This document shows, in pieces, positions 20,529 through 21,485 of a stretch of 21,485 nt of DNA. This DNA comes from an uncultured Bacteroidales bacterium. GTDB lineage: Bacteria; Bacteroidota; Bacteroidia; Bacteroidales; Paludibacteraceae. Each line of letters starts with the position of its first letter. Within the stretch, counting starts at the first letter, position 1. The translations under genes and the position numbers were made by a program. The stretch is from assembly GCA_903873355.1 (NCBI GenBank), contig CAIQOG010000607.1:1-21485 (forward strand), in the 5' to 3' direction. The notes beneath the pieces were generated by a model. It was not told the DNA's origin and made no database searches. It saw only the letters and a list, made by a program, of their open reading frames with translations.

Positions 20529-20987
20529 ATGAAAGCAAAAAACATTGAATCAAGTTATGTATTTATCATTTCGGTAATTATCACTATGATTACATTCTTT
20601 TGGTTATCTAAATTAAGTTTTTCTAATTCAGTATTTCACAAACTTCTATGTGAGAATATAGTTATTTTAATTATTACAATTGAATCTGCATTATTTGGAT
20701 TTTTATTAACCATACTAGCACTTTTATTACAATTGAATAATAAAGCTATTAGTTTTGTTAAAGAATTTAATCGGTTTAATGATTTGATCAAATATAGCAA
20801 GAGAGCTGTTTATAGTTCATTATATCTAATATCGGTTTCGATTTTAATTATTTTATTAGGAGGTGTTGAGGTTCCACATATAATTAAAACGATATTACAT
20901 TACTCCTTTGGTTTTTTGCTTATTTACAATATCTTATCCGCTTTGAGATTTATCAATATATTTTACATGTTAGCTAACTCAAATTAA
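20529..20987 (+). CDS. Hypothetical four-helix membrane protein
   Basis: Protein of 152 aa with four predicted membrane helices (about 9-30, 42-67, 94-111 and 119-145). A basic loop lies between helices 2 and 3 (about 68-93, including KRFND-like FNRFNDLIKYSKR). The long second helix starts with ESALFGFLLTILALLLQL. There is no signal peptide or recognised family. Small four-helix proteins are common as membrane-acting effectors in abortive-infection systems, but here that is only an analogy. The -7 box TATATTTG precedes it. Its 3' end overlaps the 3' end of the opposite-strand gene by 9 bases. Very AT-rich (14 of 60 bases G or C in 20581-20640). Confidence 0.75.
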   Translation: MKAKNIESSYVFIISVIITMITFFWLSKLSFSNSVFHKLLCENIVILIITIESALFGFLLTILALLLQLNNKAISFVKEFNRFNDLIKYSKRAVYSSLYLISVSILIILLGGVEVPHIIKTILHYSFGFLLIYNILSALRFINIFYMLANSN

Positions 20988-21485
20988 TTTTTTAATAGCA
21001 CTGAATCTTCGAACAGCAATTAATGTCAATCCTTCTTTCCTCTCAACTATTTGCAAATGAGGTGCTATTCTAAGTTTCTCGAGATTAAACTTATCTTCAA
21101 ATCGATTTAGAACTATATTAATTGTTTCTTCGATAATTGTACCATATTCATTTTGAGTTTTTCCAACAACAATTAATTTGTCTTTTGTGTTTCCTTGCTC
21201 TCTTGATAATTTATGTATTGGTAAAAACCCAGCTAATGTTTCTATGACACTTTTTTTGTCTAATTTTTCTTTTTGTTGTTCGTTGGCAGATAATGTTATT
21301 GCAATACTTTTTGTAGCATTGCTGCTATTAGCAAGTTTTGCAATTTGAGAGAAAAAACCATCTTCAGCGTTTCGTTTTAAGATGTTTGTTGGTTCAGCAA
21401 TTTTCAACTCAATTCTATTAATTTCTATAAGATTTTTCACCCTAGCAGTTGAATCAAAATTCATTATTGGGTTGAAGTTTACCTG
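20979..21485 (-). CDS. Hypothetical protein, 5' end probably beyond the window
   Basis: The frame stays open to the right edge (at least 169 codons). An in-frame ATG at 21464 would give 161 aa, but the eight codons before it are open too, so this may be the C-terminal part of a longer protein. It is soluble and mixed alpha/beta: RIELKIAEPTNILKRN, IAKLANSSNATKSIAITLSA, then KLIVVGKTQNEYGTIIEETI, and a basic C-terminus (VRRFSAIKKLI). The layout loosely recalls DUF6731-like proteins from memory, without a specific motif, so I leave it unnamed. It converges on the four-helix gene, with the two stop codons overlapping. Confidence 0.6.
   Translation of the reverse strand, partial: QVNFNPIMNFDSTARVKNLIEINRIELKIAEPTNILKRNAEDGFFSQIAKLANSSNATKSIAITLSANEQQKEKLDKKSVIETLAGFLPIHKLSREQGNTKDKLIVVGKTQNEYGTIIEETINIVLNRFEDKFNLEKLRIAPHLQIVERKEGLTLIAVRRFSAIKKLI

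Noticed and set aside
20529..21485. RexA/RexB-like system (small four-helix protein plus soluble partner)
   Set aside because: The genes are convergent and not in one operon, and neither shows a Rex-specific motif; only size and helix number agree.

Overview
The window looks like a chromosomal segment of a member of the Bacteroidota, most likely order Bacteroidales. The evidence is gene content (a NigD-like lipoprotein, the DUF3822-rsmD pair, a eukaryote-type GlgB, an RSH protein that has lost its hydrolase residues), start codons with almost no Shine-Dalgarno sequence, and repeated matches to the Bacteroidota sigma-factor promoter (TTG, 20-21 bases, TAnnTTTG). A Paludibacter-like genus is a guess. 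There is no 16S rRNA or species-specific marker.

Positions 1-13,790 are ordinary housekeeping DNA. From the left: riboflavin synthase (ribE) behind a hydrolase-dead relA-type gene on the minus strand; divergently DUF3822-rsmD; a bidirectional terminator; a minus-strand cluster DUF2461-yhcH-glgB; plus-strand pheS, a terminator and a DUF5009 (HGSNAT/NagX-like) membrane acyltransferase; then minus-strand genes for a NigD-like lipoprotein, a ComEA-type helix-hairpin-helix protein, tRNA-Gly(CCC) and a lipoprotein S41 peptidase.

Positions 13,800-21,485 are accessory and defence-like. A single-polypeptide restriction-modification candidate (814 aa: EAK nuclease-like N-terminus, N6-adenine methyltransferase, specificity region) has an AT-rich centre that suggests swapping of the recognition domain. 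Its upstream region (16,496-16,861) has no gene but holds an 8-bp-arm palindrome, a long folded element of about 160 bases and two GC-rich palindromic repeats. One of those repeats supplies the last codons of a DUF559 endonuclease-like gene. Next comes a translationally coupled pair: TcmP (three-Cys-motif partner) and the three-Cys DUF5131/phage Gp37-Gp68 protein. TcmP is interrupted at a run of eight A in exactly the arrangement that allows -1 slippage. Beyond lie two abutting unknown genes, an 84-bp multi-hairpin repeat, a four-helix membrane protein and an unknown gene that runs off the edge.

No integrase, transposase or CRISPR array is visible. The best candidate for an undescribed system is TcmP/DUF5131 with its possible frameshift switch, together with the folded element and repeats beside the DUF559 and restriction-modification genes. 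Functions in the right third are mostly inferred from families and neighbourhood.
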